Notes under the pieces: model-generated | The model's input: the letters and a program-made list of their open reading frames with translations, nothing else | Databases searched by the model: none | Told to the model about the DNA's origin: nothing | Shown here: positions 8,645-17,237 of the stretch, one piece after another | How positions within the stretch are numbered: the stretch's first letter is position 1 | How the letters are laid out: the number at the start of each line of letters is the position of its first letter | Position numbers and translations under genes: made by a program | DNA from: CBDFHC01 sp965247585 | Lineage (GTDB): Bacteria > Chloroflexota > Dehalococcoidia > Lucifugimonadales > GCA-2712585 | Reading direction: 5' to 3' | Assembly (NCBI GenBank): GCA_965247585.1 | Contig: CBDFHC010000005.1 | Coordinates: 1,116,001 to 1,180,000 of the forward strand | DNA: 64,000 nucleotides

Positions 8645-9266
8645 ACGCCCGTGGATACCCGTAGACCGTTCTAGCATGCCTTCAGAAGAGCACAGAATAC
8701 TGCTACCAAGATTTAGGTTAACATACGTTCAAATGCGCGGCAGGCACGAAATGTCGTTAAGGATAGCCAACTTAAGCCTAACCCCAGGTCTGATTCGTCA
8801 ACTGACGCCAAAAATCACCAATATCACGCCCACTACGCTAAGCATTGCGCCCGCTGCCAACAAAAAGTCGATGGTCTCCAAGCGCTTCGATTCCTTTGAG
8901 CCAAATATGCTCAGTAGCTTTGAACATGGCGGCAGTTAACACTCCGGCAACGACTTCCATAATCCTTTCCGCATTGGGCTCTTAAAAATCTAAGTTCTCA
9001 CTAGCTATTTAGCGTTAGGTCGAGCTACTGAAGCAATTCATGGGAGATTGCCCTTTGATTTTACCAGCGAATCCAAATAGAAGTCCTTTTGGTGCCCCGC
9101 GGATGGCAAGCAGTCGTTAAACTCGGGATATGTTGGTTTTGGATTTCGTCAGAGCAGGGTTGTCCCGCCTTCAAAATATTCCTTCGAGACAGTGCATAAA
9201 AGTCCGGTTGGAAAGCGGTCAAGTGGGTCGCGTTAAGAAAATAGTGGCGGCGAGGTAACTTCCCTT
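8645..9266. other. Gap without a confident gene
   Basis: Nothing firm is seen. On the minus strand between about 8941 and 8798 there is a frame ending SKRLETIDFLLAAGAMLSVV and then GVILVIFGVS, which would make one transmembrane helix, but it has no convincing start or RBS. The last 60 bases before 9267 probably hold the promoter of the ABC-F gene. Confidence 0.4.
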
Positions 9267-11183
9267 ATGGCCTTCATAAGTATGCAAGGAATATCCCTTG
9301 CCTTCATTGGGGTCCCACTTTTTGACGGGGTCAACTTAACCATTGAGCGAGGAGAAAAGGTTGGCCTGGTAGGCAGGAACGGGTCGGGGAAATCAATGCT
9401 GCTGCGGCTGATAGAGGGAAGCGTCAAACCAGACTCCGGCGCTGTTTCAGTCCAAAAGGGCGTCCACTCCGCCCATCTTTCACAAGAGGTGCCCCATGAG
9501 TTACCCGGATCCGTGTTTGATGTAGTCGCCAGCGGAAGCAGAGAATACGTTGACCTGATCACACGGAATCCTTCCCCAAGCGCCAGGTTGCTACATGAAG
9601 GTACGCCGCCTCTACACGAAGAATTGGACCGCATGCACCACAACCTTGATATGGAAGGAGTGTGGTATAAGAGGGAACAGGTCAGCAAAAGCCTCTCGCA
9701 ACTTGGGGTGGATGCCGGCCGAGCTTTCAGTTCTCTTTCCGCTGGCCTAAAACGTCAAGTGCTCTTGAAGAGGGCGCTTGTTGGTGAGCCGGATATCCTC
9801 CTACTTGATGAACCAACTAACCACATGGATATTGATAGCATCAAGGAACTGGAACAGATGATGGTTCGGTTTACGGGTGCCTTGATCTTCGTTACCCACG
9901 ACCGGATGTTCTTGCAGAGAATCGCTACCCGTTTAGTGGAAATTGATCGGGGCAGGCTGTTTGATCAGACCTGCGACTATGAGACATTCCTGGTACGGCG
10001 AAGCGCCGACCGCGAGGCAGAAGAGACGAAAAACGCTCTGTTCGATAGGAAGCTGCAACAGGAAGAACATTGGGTTCGGGGAGGTGTCAAGGCGAGGCGG
10101 ACGCGCAACGAGGGCCGCTTGAGGGAACTGGAAAGAATGCGCGAGATGCGCAGGTCCAGACGGGACCGGCCCGGGAAGGTGAAGATGGCAGCCCACGAGG
10201 CCGAGCGTTCCGGAACATTGGTGGCAAAGGCAGACAATATTGGCTTTATCTATGGCGATACTCAGGTAATCTCAAAATTCTCCACCACGATTCTGAAGGG
10301 CGATAGGATTGGAATTCTAGGCCCCAACGGCAGCGGCAAGACAACCCTCTTGCGCCTTCTTCTTGGCATGCTCAGTCCGGTTACTGGAACAATCCACCTT
10401 GGCACTAATTTGCAAATCAGCTACTCCGACCAACTCCTTGAGCAATTGGACGAAAACAAGACCGCCATAGAAAACGTCGGCGACGGCAATGATACAGTTA
10501 CCGTTAACGGGAAAATTCGTCACATCGTCGGCTATCTGCGAGATTTTCTCTTTTCTCCAGATCAAGCTCGCTCTCTTGTTTCTGTTCTTTCCGGTGGGGA
10601 GCGCAAGCGCCTCATGCTCGCCCGTCTCTTCACGCGGCCCTCCAATCTCCTTGTACTGGATGAACCCACCAACGACCTTGATATCGAGACCCTTGACCTT
10701 CTTGAAGGCCTCTTGATTAGCTACACAGGAACGATTCTCCTCGTCAGCCATGATCGGACGTTCATCAACAACATCGTGACGAGCACCGTCGTTTTCGAAG
10801 GCGGGTCCGTCGTGAAGGAGTACTTGGGTGGCTATGATGACTGGCTGCGTCAGCGCCCCCAGGAAGCACAATCGAGTAGGGCATCTGCCCGCAAACAAGG
10901 CGCCCCACCGGCTCAGGCACCCAGGGCAAGGCTAAAATTAGGGTTCAGCCAGCAAAAGGAACTGGATGCGCTGCCCCAGACTATTGAGTGCCTCGAAAGG
11001 GAACAGCAGGAGTTGTTCCAGACCGTGGGAGATCCAGGGCTCTACAAAAAGGACAGGGCTGACATTGTTGCCACGAACGATAGGCTTGAAGAACTGAAAA
11101 GGCTTTTGGCTGAGGCCTACGCACGATGGGAAGAACTGGAACAACTCCGCCTAGATGGAGAAAACAGCAGGTTTTCAAAATAG
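9267..11183 (+). CDS. uup: ABC-F family ATPase, Uup-like
   Basis: The product is 638 residues with two ABC ATPase domains and no membrane segments, as in ABC-F proteins that act on ribosomes or DNA. Domain 1 has Walker A GRNGSGKS at residues 36-43, signature LSAGLKRQ and Walker B ILLLDEPTNHMD. Domain 2 has Walker A GPNGSGKTT near residue 351, signature LSGGERKR and LLVLDEPTNDLD. The linker between the domains is charged (ARRTRNEGRLRELERMREMR). The C-terminal 70 residues form the Uup-type coiled coil (RLEELKRLLAEAYARWEELE), which binds DNA in Escherichia coli Uup. Length matches Uup. The Uup assignment rests on that C-terminal domain; other ABC-F subfamilies are possible. All catalytic motifs are intact. 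Confidence 0.9.
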   Translation: MAFISMQGISLAFIGVPLFDGVNLTIERGEKVGLVGRNGSGKSMLLRLIEGSVKPDSGAVSVQKGVHSAHLSQEVPHELPGSVFDVVASGSREYVDLITRNPSPSARLLHEGTPPLHEELDRMHHNLDMEGVWYKREQVSKSLSQLGVDAGRAFSSLSAGLKRQVLLKRALVGEPDILLLDEPTNHMDIDSIKELEQMMVRFTGALIFVTHDRMFLQRIATRLVEIDRGRLFDQTCDYETFLVRRSADREAEETKNALFDRKLQQEEHWVRGGVKARRTRNEGRLRELERMREMRRSRRDRPGKVKMAAHEAERSGTLVAKADNIGFIYGDTQVISKFSTTILKGDRIGILGPNGSGKTTLLRLLLGMLSPVTGTIHLGTNLQISYSDQLLEQLDENKTAIENVGDGNDTVTVNGKIRHIVGYLRDFLFSPDQARSLVSVLSGGERKRLMLARLFTRPSNLLVLDEPTNDLDIETLDLLEGLLISYTGTILLVSHDRTFINNIVTSTVVFEGGSVVKEYLGGYDDWLRQRPQEAQSSRASARKQGAPPAQAPRARLKLGFSQQKELDALPQTIECLEREQQELFQTVGDPGLYKKDRADIVATNDRLEELKRLLAEAYARWEELEQLRLDGENSRFSK

Positions 11184-11548
11184 AGAATGCCAACCAGCGT
11201 AAAGACGAAGCTAATCGGGAAATAAGTGGCATGGTCACGCCGCCAACATCCCCTCCCGGACCAATTCTGTAATTGAGGAGGGCCATCTCAGATATGTATC
11301 ACAGAAGAGCTCGACCCTCTCCCGTCTCCCCGTCTAAAATGTGCCGACCATCGGGTCAGCTTCGGATGTTTTCAAATTGCCAAGCCAAGGGCCCCTCACT
11401 CCTCGTGCACCATGCGCCTCCGTTACTCCTGCCGGTAGCCACAGTTAGTTGCGGATACAAGTCTGGTTCTAGCCTGTTATTCTCGAGGACAGGCTTAGCG
11501 GCACAAAATAATCTCCATGAGAGGCGTCGCCTGAGAGGGACAGATGGT
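11184..11548. other. Intergenic region between convergent genes
   Basis: The ABC-F gene (plus) and the acyl-CoA-dehydrogenase-like gene (minus) converge here. The open plus-strand frame across 11273-11824 mostly lies antisense to the latter gene and is not credible. I see no RNA gene and no clear terminator hairpin. Confidence 0.5.
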
Positions 11549-12748
11549 TCAGAAACTACCTTCCGGTTCCAGGCCCAACAAAAACTGGCCGGCAGTCTCG
11601 TAGTTAGAGGGGTGCCCTTGAATATGCTGGGTAATGACATGTACGTCCTGAAACCGGCGTTGAATAGGATTGCTCGAAAATATAGCGTCAGAACCGCACA
11701 AGTTGTAGGAAATATCAACCACCTCGGCTGCCTTGCGAATGGCGTAGGTGCTGGCAAGTCGTATTCGAATGCGTTCTTCAATCGTAAGGGAATGGTTCTT
11801 ACAGGCACTGTTCCATACCAATGACGCACTGTCCATAAGAAAAGCTTGCGCAGAGCGCCAGATCGCTTCCCCTTCACCAAAAAGCCTTTGAGTGGTTGAT
11901 AAATCTTTCAACGAGGTCCTAACCCGGCCCGAGCTTTTTGTGCGCGCAAATTCGACTGCTGTATCCAAGCTCGTCCGAGCGATGCCAAGTGCGATTGTTG
12001 CGTCGCCCGAGGCGAAGAGTAATGATCTAGGTATTACATATAGGGGACCTTCTTCACGCGGAGCACACGTTGGGTCATAGGTTCGAATGCTGGGAATATA
12101 AAGATCATCAACCTCGAAGCTGAAGCTGCCAGTACCACGAAGGCCGTTGACCTGCCAACAGTCTAAGAAATTCACTTCTGGTTTCGGTATTAGCAGCACT
12201 CGAGAACTTGCTCTGTCGTTCGAGGCGGTTTGCTTCTGTTCTGGATCCATGACAGGAGTGAGCGCTGCGAGCCAGGTTGCATGTGTGCTGCCAGTGCTGA
12301 AATCCCAACGTCCGCTGAGCCTATAACCTCCAGCAACCGGGATGGCCTTTGCTGACGGAGTTGGGGGACCATTTGCAACGACGGCGCGCCCATCGCCCCA
12401 GATCTCTTGCGCAGTCCGTTCCGGCATCATCACAGATGCCGTCGCAAATACATTATTTTGGTTGATACACCACGCTGTGCTTCCGTCGACCCCCGCGAAT
12501 ACCTCAAGTATTCGAAGAAAGTCCAAATGACCTAACTCTGCCCCGCCTAGGGAACGGGGCACCAGCAGGCGAAAGAAACCTTTGTCTGCGATTTCTCCGG
12601 CCAGCTCCGAGGGGATCCGTCGCTCACGGTCTATGCGATCCGCATTGACGGCCACCCGGTCGGCCAAGGATTTGGCCGTATCGAGTAACAATCCAATGTC
12701 ATGTTGTGTAATTGGCATTAATCTGCAGACCGATTCATATCGGTTCAT
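11549..12748 (-). CDS. Acyl-CoA dehydrogenase-fold flavoprotein (HsaA/DszC-like)
   Basis: The product is 399 residues with the acyl-CoA dehydrogenase fold. The N-terminal helical domain carries ELAGEIADKGFFRLLVPRSL and GGAELGHLDFLRILEVFAGV; the middle domain has GSTAWCINQNN and GGYRLSGRWDFSTGSTHATW. The C-terminal part (RIRIRLASTYAIRKAAEVVD, FSSNPIQRRFQDVHVITQHI) fits the type-2 C-terminal domain of reduced-flavin monooxygenases such as HsaA or DszC, where GRWDFSTGS is typical. It is therefore more likely a flavin-dependent monooxygenase than a true acyl-CoA dehydrogenase and would need a flavin reductase partner. The start is ATG 12748 or ATG 12718. It appears intact. No co-directional neighbour is close. 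Confidence 0.75.
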   Translation of the reverse strand: MNRYESVCRLMPITQHDIGLLLDTAKSLADRVAVNADRIDRERRIPSELAGEIADKGFFRLLVPRSLGGAELGHLDFLRILEVFAGVDGSTAWCINQNNVFATASVMMPERTAQEIWGDGRAVVANGPPTPSAKAIPVAGGYRLSGRWDFSTGSTHATWLAALTPVMDPEQKQTASNDRASSRVLLIPKPEVNFLDCWQVNGLRGTGSFSFEVDDLYIPSIRTYDPTCAPREEGPLYVIPRSLLFASGDATIALGIARTSLDTAVEFARTKSSGRVRTSLKDLSTTQRLFGEGEAIWRSAQAFLMDSASLVWNSACKNHSLTIEERIRIRLASTYAIRKAAEVVDISYNLCGSDAIFSSNPIQRRFQDVHVITQHIQGHPSNYETAGQFLLGLEPEGSF

Positions 12749-12969
12749 CTTTCGTTACGGAATTACCATCGGTGCCGTGTTGGACGATCTCCAACTTGCC
12801 TTTGCCAGGTTGCCCATTATATCGAACCCAACCACCCCGGTCCCGTACTTTCCGGATATTAGGTAGAAAGCCATCCCCTTTTTCCAACGCCACCCACACA
12901 ACCAGATCGTGCTTCAGTTAGACCTCAATTCTCCCTCGTCTCCGCCAATAGCAAGGATTCGATACTGAA

Positions 12970-12998
12970 GCCTCCCGAGACACCTCGGGAGGCTCTTT
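12970..12998 (+). terminator. Hairpin GCCTCCCGAG-ACAC-CTCGGGAGGC followed by TCTTTT
   Basis: A perfect 10-bp stem with a 4-base loop is followed by a short T run, which fits a rho-independent terminator on the plus strand. The same stem occurs at 47286-47309 inside the recombinase relic, where it encodes EPPEASREA, so here it belongs to the inverted relic of that gene. Confidence 0.6.
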
Positions 12999-13115
12999 TG
13001 TTAGGGCCACGCCGGAGCTTTCGTGGGTGGTGGCCACCTGAAAGATGGGCCGGAAGGTGGGCTTGCGCCGAACGGCCACTATCCGCTGGTGGCCGGCTTC
13101 TATACTGGACTCATC
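12970..13115 (-). pseudogene. C-terminal scrap of a large serine recombinase
   Basis: Minus-strand translation gives QRIVAVRRKPTFRPIFQVAT, then THESSGVALTKEPPEVSREA. This parallels the C-terminal end of the recombinase relic at 46282-47465 (RIVAVQPKPAFRPIFQVATT, KEPPEASREA). Only about 48 residues remain, with no catalytic domain. It shows that at least two copies of the same mobile recombinase once sat in this window in opposite orientations. Confidence 0.7.
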
Positions 13116-13328
13116 CCGCCTCTTAGACGCCGGTCTTCATGAGCGGCTTTTTATTTCTCACTCCAGTAGAAGGTGGGATCAGGGGTCCTGCCATAACTTT
13201 GTTCTCTGTCGGCCTGGGTGAATGAGAAAGTTCAGAGGACTAAGCCCCAAACATTCCATATGATGTCTGTGCCTGATGGACTCGGTTTCATATTCCAAGG
13301 CGCATATACTTGATCCGTACTCCCTATC

Positions 13329-13686
13329 ATGAAACGAATGGACGAAGATATGACAAACAAGCAACCGGAGATCTTACACGCTTTTGCGGGCAATCCACTG
13401 GATAGAGGCGATCGTGAGCGGCGGGATGAAAAATTGATAGTCCGAATGGCCAAAGATCCTAAGAGCAAGTTCTTGCCGCTGTCGGACTTGGATGTCCTCA
13501 TGTCCAACGGTCCCGATCAGGGTCTTGGTTGGTTGAGTGCCGACGAATTGGGCCAACTGGGAGTCGACAGAAGAGTAATTTTCTTGGGATTGAGGTCTCA
13601 GGCAGCTTATTTCGCTGTCGATATAACGGACAATGGTCCTGCAGTACAAGGGTTGCGGGACAGCGGGAACTGGAGATTTGAAGATG
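13329..13686 (+). pseudogene. nudC: NAD(H) pyrophosphatase (NudC-like), 5' part only
   Basis: The frame begins MKRMDEDMTNKQPEILHAFA and contains GNPLDRGDRERRDE, LPLSDLDVLMSN and FLGLRSQAAYFAVDI, the N-terminal NUDIX-like domain of NADH pyrophosphatases. At GNWRFEDV (13686) it runs straight into the end of the 1548-bp IS, and a stop is met 32 bases later. The zinc ribbon and the catalytic Nudix box are absent, so the gene is dead. The missing 3' part is not on the other side of the IS, where a VOC-family gene is found instead. Confidence 0.75.
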
Positions 13687-13736
13687 TGTTGGCAATCAGC
13701 ACAAGTGGGACAGATTAGGACCCGAGAAGGTTATTA

Positions 13737-14720
13737 TTATGAAGAGCTGCGTGGGAGCTCCCTGAGGGTCTTGTTGTAGCGTCTTCGCCGTTCTAACGTC
13801 TGGACCTGCACCTCCTTTCTCCGTTGGAGGATCTGCTCCCGCCTTCCGTTGAGCATGTCTGCGGGCGTCACGTTGCCCAGCGCCTTGTGATAGCGTCGGT
13901 AGTTGTAGTAGGCCACGAAGGCGGCGATTGCTGCTTCCAGGGCAGAAGGCATCTCGTAGGGGACCTGTTTGACGTCCCGCTTGATACTCTGGTGATAGCG
14001 CTCGAGCTTGCCATTGGTCTGAGGGTGGAACGGCGCGGCCAGAATGTGCTTGATTCCCACCAGGTGCAGGTAGTCTCTCAAGCCACGGGACACATAACCT
14101 GAGCCGTTATCGCTCAGCAGGCTGGTCCGGTCGGCCACTGGGACCTCAGTCATGCCGGTCTTGTCCACGGCCTCTTGGACCACCTCGATGAGAGAGTCGG
14201 TGGTCATGTCCTGCTGGAGCTTGTGGGCCAGTATGAAGCGGGAGTAGTCGTCCATCACGGTGACCAGGTAGTAGTAGCCCCAACCGATCACCTTGAAGTA
14301 GGAGGCGTCGGTAGCCCACATCTGGTGAGGGCCGCTGGTCTTGCGATGGTACTCTTTGCCGGCCTTGAGCTGCATCTCGGGTGACTTCACAAGACCTTCT
14401 CTGCACAGGATGCGATACACAGTGGACTCGGATACAGCGAAGGCCAGGTTGTCTGTAGACCACGCTGCCAACTGGCGGCTACTTAGCTCCGGCATCTCCC
14501 TGGCCGCTTCCAGGATCGACCGTTCCTCCTGAGGTCTAAGGCGGTTCCACGGTGGAGCGCTGGCTCCAGGTCGGTCCTCGAGACCTTGTTGATGTTGTTG
14601 TCGCATCAACCACCGATAGTAGGTGCTCTTGGGAACACCCAGGTCTCTGAGCACCCGACGCTTGGCCAGCGGTGATGCGGCTACACTGGCCAGGACCGTC
14701 GCCTTCTCAACGGCGCTCAT
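13737..14720 (-). CDS. IS transposase OrfB (DDE integrase), copy A
   Basis: The 327-residue transposase catalyses strand transfer of the IS. The helix-turn-helix part contains KSTYYRWLMRQQ and the integrase core has the DDE triad: Asp in MWATDASYFKVIGWGYYYLV, Asp in LLSDNGSGYVSRGLRDYL and Glu in HPQTNGKLERYHQSIK. All three acidic residues are intact. Its ATG (14720) overlaps the orfA stop by four bases (ATGA), which suggests translational coupling rather than the usual IS3 frameshift. It differs from copy B by one residue noticed (GLRDY here, GFRDY there). It is probably functional. Confidence 0.9.
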   Translation of the reverse strand: MSAVEKATVLASVAASPLAKRRVLRDLGVPKSTYYRWLMRQQHQQGLEDRPGASAPPWNRLRPQEERSILEAAREMPELSSRQLAAWSTDNLAFAVSESTVYRILCREGLVKSPEMQLKAGKEYHRKTSGPHQMWATDASYFKVIGWGYYYLVTVMDDYSRFILAHKLQQDMTTDSLIEVVQEAVDKTGMTEVPVADRTSLLSDNGSGYVSRGLRDYLHLVGIKHILAAPFHPQTNGKLERYHQSIKRDVKQVPYEMPSALEAAIAAFVAYYNYRRYHKALGNVTPADMLNGRREQILQRRKEVQVQTLERRRRYNKTLRELPRSSS

Positions 14721-15124
14721 CCGCTGGTACCGACGCCGTTCTGGGGCATTGGTATGGCCGTTTTTTTCAGACGGTAGACCTCGAGGGATAGCTCGGCTAC
14801 CAGCTGCTTGAACTCGCCGTTCTCCCGCTTGAGATCCTGGATCTCCTGCCGGGTGGCATCGCGCACCGTGTCACGGGACAGCCGCTCCCTGCCCGCCTCC
14901 ATGAACTCCTTGGTCCACGAGTAGTAGGAGTGGGGCTTGATACCCTCCCGCCGGCACAGGTCGTTCACGGTGACCTCGCGGCGGAAGCCCTCCAGCACGA
15001 TACGGATCTTCTCTTCCGGGGTGTATTTGCGCCGGGTAGCCGCTCTAACTCGTCGAACGAAGGACCTAGTCTGCTCCGACCGTTGATCGGCGGCCTCGGC
15101 CTTGCTGGCGTCTGACTGGGACAT
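14717..15124 (-). CDS. IS transposase OrfA (helix-turn-helix), copy A
   Basis: The product is 135 residues from the ATG at 15124, preceded by GAAAGGAGCAGCG; the frame is also open upstream but without a better RBS. It contains a Tnp_1/HTH_8-type DNA-binding domain (RRKYTPEEKIRIVLEGFRRE, then VTVNDLCRREGIKPHSYYSW) and a C-terminal leucine-zipper-like helix (LKRENGEFKQLVAELSLEVY). It recognises the IS ends together with OrfB. Its sequence appears identical to copy B. Confidence 0.88.
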   Translation of the reverse strand: MSQSDASKAEAADQRSEQTRSFVRRVRAATRRKYTPEEKIRIVLEGFRREVTVNDLCRREGIKPHSYYSWTKEFMEAGRERLSRDTVRDATRQEIQDLKRENGEFKQLVAELSLEVYRLKKTAIPMPQNGVGTSG

Positions 15125-15234
15125 CGCTGCTCCTTTCATGAGGTACTCTACCCTCACTTCAGGAGCTCTCACCACTCTCAGACTCTCGGGTTTTCTACCC
15201 CTCTCACGTGTCCCATTATCGCTGACGTTCTACA

Positions 15235-15591
15235 ACTAAAGATCTTGACTCCACGGCGTCCTTCTACACAGAAACATTGGGGTTAGAGCTTGCTTACGAC
15301 CAGGAGTACTGTCGTTTCTATTACGCAGGTCCAGGCGGCTTCATAGGCATTTGCTTCGCTCGACCCGGCCGCTATGTGGAGCCGAAGGGCGTTGTTTTTA
15401 CCTTCCTGACTCCCGACGTAGACGGGTGGCATACCTATCTCAAAGGCCGTGGGATTACGCCTGAGGACCCGCCTCACCAGGGAGGAACCGCTTACGCCTT
15501 TACCATTCGTGACCCTAACGGATACCTTCTGGAGTTCCAGAAGTTCACCGATCCTTCCTGGCCAGGACCTAAAACTAGCGCCACACAATAA
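15235..15591 (+). pseudogene. VOC/glyoxalase-family protein lacking its 5' end
   Basis: Directly after the IS right end the frame reads TKDLDSTASFYTETLGLEL, a standard beta-alpha-beta start of a vicinal-oxygen-chelate module, and continues with GICFARPGRYVEPKG, TFLTPDVDGWHTYLKGRGI and AFTIRDPNGYLLEFQKF. The RDPNGYLLEF motif carries the metal-ligand Glu of the C-terminal half. The first strand and start codon are missing, replaced by the IS. About 117 codons remain. The intact gene would be a single-domain dioxygenase/glyoxalase-like protein. Confidence 0.75.
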
Positions 15592-15771
15592 TTAGCCCAA
15601 GACTCGGTTTATGCGGCGAGTGGAAACCGCATGAGCAAGAATAGATAACGAGAGCCACGTTGACAGGAACCCATGCGACTAACAGCAATTTGGTTTGACC
15701 GAAGACGGAATGGAGGACGCTATTTTAGATAATGGATGGACAACTGTGGACTATGTTGGAGTTGTCCAGGC

Positions 15772-15818
15772 GGATTCATAACCCGAAGGTCACAGGTTCG
15801 AGTCCTGTCCCCGCTACC
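15772..15818 (+). other. 3' half of a tRNA-Met-like gene (possible integration scar)
   Basis: From the CAT anticodon (15777-15779) the sequence follows a tRNA: AACCCGAAGGTC, T-arm ACAGG-TTCGAGT-CCTGT, acceptor strand CCCCGCT and discriminator A. Upstream there is no matching AGCGGGG, D-arm or 5' anticodon-stem sequence, so this is a 3' half only. Integrases that use tRNA genes as attachment sites leave such half copies at the distal end of an element. A terminator-like hairpin follows. Confidence 0.7.
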
Positions 15819-15832
15819 GATAATAGGCACGG

Positions 15833-15866
15833 AAAGGCCCCTGGTTTTATATCAGGGACCTTTTCT
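15833..15866 (+). terminator. Hairpin with T-rich tail after the tRNA fragment
   Basis: AAAGGCCCCTG pairs with CAGGGACCTTTT around a 9-base loop and leads into TTTTCTTTG. This looks like the native rho-independent terminator of the tRNA gene carried along with its 3' half. It works on the plus strand. Confidence 0.7.
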
Positions 15867-16096
15867 TTGTAGCTTTGGTCACGTACCAATCAAGTCGTGA
15901 AGGGACTCTAAGATACAGGCCAATACAGCCCCCGCTGGACTTCAAATCCGCTGACAACAAACAGTTCCGCGTGCCAATCTCTCAACCAGTGCATCACCGC
16001 TGACCTACTAAACAAATTCAGTGATTTTGTTTAGCGAAACGAGCGCTTGTACTTAACTGCTCAGCTCCCCAATACAACCTGGGAGCTGCGAAATTG

Positions 16097-17170
16097 ATGG
16101 ACTGGCTTCGCTGTCAAGGGTGGAGTGTCCAGGCGGCCGCCGGTGACCCGGGTATGTTCGCAGTTCGGTTTGACCTGGTGGCTCTCTCGCTGATCTTCTC
16201 CTGGGTTGCGCCAAAGGCCCGAGAGGTGCCGTTGCGGGTGAAGGACCATAGTGAAGTCTGGTGCGGCGGTCCTGGTGCCTTTGCTTCGAAGAGCTGGTGG
16301 CACCAAGAAACCGGGCTGGCGATCCACTCCGGTCTCTGCTGGGAATTTGAGCGCCAGCGGGGTCGCTACCAGATGGCGTTCGCCAGCCGGGGTTGCCCCG
16401 TTGGCTGCTCCTTCTGCGTGATCCCCGGCCTGGAGGGCCGCGACTTCACCCTGAATCGTGAGTTCACCCCGGCGCCGATTCTCTATGACAACAACCTTTC
16501 GGCGCTGCCGACCGACTTCCAGGAGCACATAATCCGGCGCTACCAGGAGACTGGACAGGAACTCCTGGACGCCAACAGAGGGTTTGAGCCCCGATCATTC
16601 ACAGAGGACACCTTCCACCGCTGGGATCCCCTCCTGAAGGGACCTTGGCGGTTCGCTTTGGATGATCTCTCGGAGCGGCAAGAGCGGGAATACATCCAAA
16701 AATCCCTGGACGTCCTGACCCGCGCCACTGGTTCAGCGCCGTTGGGCTGGTTGGGTCCGGAGTACGGTGAGTCCGTAAGGACACCCCAGCTATTGGCGGA
16801 GGCCGGCATCCGATATGTTTGTGACTGGGCCAACGACGAACAGCCGTATCGGATACACACCCCAAAGGGTGAGTTGTTCGCCCTGCCGGTCATGCTGGAG
16901 CTGGATGACATAAACGCTCTTTGGGGCAGACATGTAGCCATAGACAGGTATGGTGAGTTGCTCATGGAGAGCTTTGACACCCTCCACCGAGACGGAGCAC
17001 AAAACGGGCGGCTGCTTGTGCTGAACCTGCATCCCTGGATTATCGGCCAGCCTTTCCGCATCCGGTACTTGGATAGGGCGCTCGCCCACATGACTCGCCG
17101 CCAGGGCGTATGGGCTGCCACCGGTTCGGATATCATTGACTGGTATAGCCGCAACTCGCCCACGGCGTAA
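16097..17170 (+). CDS. Chimera: radical-SAM fragment fused in frame to polysaccharide-deacetylase C-terminus
   Basis: This 357-residue open frame joins parts of two families. Residues 1 to about 190 resemble a radical-SAM enzyme: FDLVALSLIFSWVAP, VKDHSEVWCGGPGAF, the cluster motif ASRGCPVGCSFCVIP (CxxxCxxC) and ILYDNNLSALPTDFQEHIIR. From about residue 195 it turns into the second half of a NodB-type polysaccharide deacetylase/allantoinase-like protein: RATGSAPLGWLGPEYGES, LLAEAGIRYVCDWANDEQPY, LNLHPWIIGQPFRIRYLDRA and GVWAATGSDIIDWY. The deacetylase half lacks the N-terminal Asp and HxxxH metal motifs, and the radical-SAM barrel is incomplete. I infer a deletion that fused two unrelated genes in frame. 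The start is ATG 16097 or TTG 16094. It may be expressed but neither activity is assured. Confidence 0.65.
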   Translation: MDWLRCQGWSVQAAAGDPGMFAVRFDLVALSLIFSWVAPKAREVPLRVKDHSEVWCGGPGAFASKSWWHQETGLAIHSGLCWEFERQRGRYQMAFASRGCPVGCSFCVIPGLEGRDFTLNREFTPAPILYDNNLSALPTDFQEHIIRRYQETGQELLDANRGFEPRSFTEDTFHRWDPLLKGPWRFALDDLSERQEREYIQKSLDVLTRATGSAPLGWLGPEYGESVRTPQLLAEAGIRYVCDWANDEQPYRIHTPKGELFALPVMLELDDINALWGRHVAIDRYGELLMESFDTLHRDGAQNGRLLVLNLHPWIIGQPFRIRYLDRALAHMTRRQGVWAATGSDIIDWYSRNSPTA

Positions 17171-17175
17171 AGGAC

Positions 17176-17207
17176 GCGGCCGCCGGTTGTCAGTACCCGG
17201 CGGCCGC
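17176..17207 (+). terminator. Strong GC hairpin after the chimeric gene
   Basis: GCGGCCGCCGG pairs perfectly with CCGGCGGCCGC around a 10-base loop, six bases after the stop codon. There is no T run, so it may act as a stabilising 3' hairpin or a weak terminator. Confidence 0.5.
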
Positions 17208-17237
17208 CTCTGCTTCATGTAACGGGATCGTACGCTC

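Larger units (their letters stand above)
13687..15234 (-). mobile_element. IS3-family-type insertion sequence, copy A (1548 bp)
   Basis: The ends TGTTGGCAATCAGCACAAGT (left) and TGTAGAACGTCAGCGATAAT (right, read inward) form an imperfect 26-bp inverted repeat that includes a shared GGGACA. Two overlapping genes, orfA and orfB, lie on the minus strand. Copy B at 51915-53462 has the same length and orientation; I noticed three base differences (13896, 14079 and 15228 in this copy). No target-site duplication is evident. Different broken genes flank its two sides. Confidence 0.93.

Noticed and set aside
11273..11824. 183-codon plus-strand frame
   Set aside because: Half of it is antisense to the well-supported acyl-CoA-dehydrogenase-like gene and the rest has no protein character.
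13682..15239. Target-site duplications of IS copies A and B
   Set aside because: The bases next to the ends (AGATG and ACTAA for copy A; TGAT and GTCAT for copy B) do not match, so no duplication can be claimed.
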